Positions 5,005-5,906 of a stretch of DNA of 5,906 bases are shown piece after piece. The translations under genes were made by a program, and so were the position numbers. The DNA lies in the NCBI GenBank assembly GCA_016934645.1, contig JAFGSL010000449.1:1-5906 (forward strand), written 5' to 3'. This DNA comes from Anaerolineae bacterium. GTDB taxonomy: Bacteria > Chloroflexota > Anaerolineae > B4-G1 > SLSP01. The number at the start of each line of letters is the position of its first letter. Within the stretch, counting starts at the first letter, position 1. The notes under the pieces are model-generated. The model did no database searches. It was given only the letters and a program-made list of their open reading frames with translations, and was not told the origin of the DNA.

Positions 5005-5814
5005 ATGGGACACAGTCTGGATTTGTACCGACGTCTCATCTCCGTCAACATTCGCGCGCAGATGCAGTATCGCGCGGCGTTCCTGCTCGATCTGCTTGGC
5101 ACGGGCATTGGCACCGCTGCCGCGTTCGGGACGTTGGCATTGATCTTGCAGCGTTTCGGCGACATCGGCGGGTGGACGCTGCCCGAGATCGCTTTTCTGT
5201 ACGGGACGGTGGAGACGGCTTTCGGGCTGATGGATATGATCTTCAGCGGCTTCGATCCCAAAACCTTCGGTCAGCAGGTCCGGCGCGGAACCTTCGACCA
5301 GGTCTTGCTGCGCCCGGTGAACGTGACCCTGCAAATCCTCGGCTCCGATTTCGCGTTGCGGCGGCTGGCGCGCATCGCGCAGGGTGTGCTCGTCCTCGGT
5401 TTTGCGCTGCTGCGCACCGACATCCATTGGACCGTGCTCAAGGTGCTCTACATGCCCGTTATCCTGGGGAGTCTGGTCTGCTTTTTCGGCGCGCTTTTCG
5501 TCGTCGGCTCGACCATCACCTTCTGGACGGTGGAATCCATCGAGGTGGTCAATATCTTCACCTACGGCGGTGTAGAGATGATGTCGTACCCGATGAGCGT
5601 ATACAACAAATGGCTGCGCCGCTTTTTCACCTTTGTGCTGCCGGGGATCTTTATGAATTACTACCCGGCACTCTACATCCTGGGCAAGCCCGATCCGTTC
5701 GGCATGCCGTCCTTCACGCCTCTTCTTTGCCCCGTTGTCGGCGTGGGGATGCTGCTCGCAGCGCTGGCATTCTGGGATTACGGCATCAAGCATTATCAGA
5801 GTACAGGCACGTGA
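5005..5814 (+). CDS. ABC-2 family transporter permease (COG3694-like)
   Basis: A 269-residue membrane protein, partner of the preceding permease. Family features are QYRAAFLLDL (21-30) before the first membrane segment, VRRGTFDQVLLRPVN (92-106), matching the same loop in its partner, and a long conserved C-terminal half: FWTVESIEVVN (173-183), FTYGG.EMMSYP (185-196), FFTFVLPGIFMNYYPA (207-222) and ILGKPDP (225-231). Likely membrane segments lie near 25-46, 60-82, 123-137, 147-173, 207-225 and 240-257. Its ATG directly follows the TGA of the upstream gene with no intervening base, and GGGAGG lies 4 nt before it inside that gene, so translation is probably coupled. In most such systems an ATPase gene is adjacent; none is seen here. 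The cargo cannot be told from sequence. Confidence 0.9.
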   Translation: MGHSLDLYRRLISVNIRAQMQYRAAFLLDLLGTGIGTAAAFGTLALILQRFGDIGGWTLPEIAFLYGTVETAFGLMDMIFSGFDPKTFGQQVRRGTFDQVLLRPVNVTLQILGSDFALRRLARIAQGVLVLGFALLRTDIHWTVLKVLYMPVILGSLVCFFGALFVVGSTITFWTVESIEVVNIFTYGGVEMMSYPMSVYNKWLRRFFTFVLPGIFMNYYPALYILGKPDPFGMPSFTPLLCPVVGVGMLLAALAFWDYGIKHYQSTGT

Positions 5815-5817
5815 AGC

Positions 5818-5838
5818 GGTCAGCCGTCAGCAATCAGC
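5818..5838. repeat. Heptamer tandem repeat NNTCAGC, three units
   Basis: GGTCAGC, CGTCAGC and AATCAGC follow without gaps just after the permease stop codon. From memory, (NN)TCAGC strings are a recurrent intergenic element in Chloroflexota and some other genomes. On the minus strand each unit contains TGA, and since the period is seven, the three stops (5836, 5829, 5822) fall in all three reading frames. Confidence 0.6.
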
Positions 5839-5906
5839 TGTACGCAACTGACATGTATCATCCAGCGGGATGATATGCTCGATCGTGATCTCGTTATCAG
5901 AGATGA
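5827..5906 (-). CDS. Possible C-terminal end of a convergent gene
   Basis: From the right edge a minus-strand frame is open for 25 codons to TGA at 5829-5827, ending in the residues NEITIEHIIPLDD then TCQLRTADC. The regular alternation and the composition look protein-like, and the position, convergent with the permease operon, is plausible. The string loosely recalls the tails of serine recombinases (ITIRHVIPL-like) or HNH nucleases, but this is only an impression from 25 residues. A second minus-strand frame is also open to 5820, so chance cannot be excluded. Confidence 0.3.
   Translation of the reverse strand, partial: ISDNEITIEHIIPLDDTCQLRTADC
5856..5875. other. Hairpin downstream of the permease operon
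   Basis: TATCATCC and GGATGATA form a perfect 8-bp stem with the 4-nt loop AGCG, 41 nt after the second permease stop. No T run follows on either strand, so it is not a canonical terminator, though it could serve as a weak bidirectional one between convergent genes. If the minus-strand frame at the right edge is real, this hairpin lies within its last codons. A smaller inverted repeat, ATCTC/GAGAT, follows at 5888-5904. Confidence 0.4.

Noticed and set aside
4882..5793. Minus-strand open frame of 303 codons opposite the permease genes
   Set aside because: It is antisense to two clearly recognisable membrane proteins. Its product is rich in Arg, His, Gln and Glu, as expected from a GC-rich shadow frame, and shows no domain.

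Overview
The window most likely comes from a member of the Chloroflexota. The clearest clue is the lipoprotein at its left edge. Directly after its lipobox cysteine it carries a run of VEKTVEVE-type repeats ending in a Thr/Pro linker, a style very common in substrate-binding proteins of that phylum. Gene types and a moderately high GC content agree, but no rRNA or other taxonomic marker is present, so this is an inference.

Layout. (1) Positions 1-1116, minus strand: the N-terminal 372 residues of a family 5 (peptide/oligosaccharide) ABC substrate-binding lipoprotein, running off the left edge. (2) 1256-1456, minus: a LacI-type helix-turn-helix domain with no sensor domain. (3) 1457-1745: a 289-bp gene-free stretch that is dense in signals. 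It holds two consensus-like minus-strand promoters (TTGACA-17-TATATT and TTGACA-17-TACAAT), a LacI-style inverted repeat at about +4 to +19 of the upstream promoter, a second palindrome just after the downstream promoter, and a hairpin next to a 9-bp tandem repeat. (4) 1746-4003, minus: a two-gene operon, a gamma-glutamyltransferase-like Ntn hydrolase followed after 8 nt by a small exported protein with a molybdopterin-oxidoreductase (sulfite-oxidase-like) fold. (5) 4004-4212: a divergent promoter region with a perfect 7-bp-stem hairpin in the ggt leader. (6) 4213-5814, plus: two abutting ABC-2 family permease genes (COG4587/COG3694 type) with no ATPase gene in view. (7) 5815-5906: a heptamer repeat, a hairpin, and possibly the last 25 codons of a convergent minus-strand gene.

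How the parts fit. The lacI-like stub and the binding protein read as one uptake locus: both promoters point through the stub into the binding-protein gene, and a LacI operator sits where it would block the first promoter. The stub has no effector domain, so either control has decayed and another LacI protein uses the operator, or the stub is a minimal DNA-binding protein. The ggt/molybdoprotein operon and the ABC-2 permease pair are separate transcription units, and I see no sequence link between them. I found no CRISPR array, insertion sequence, tRNA or rRNA. The most unusual part is the compact control region around the sensor-less LacI domain. The rest is a fairly ordinary set of accessory metabolic and transport genes.
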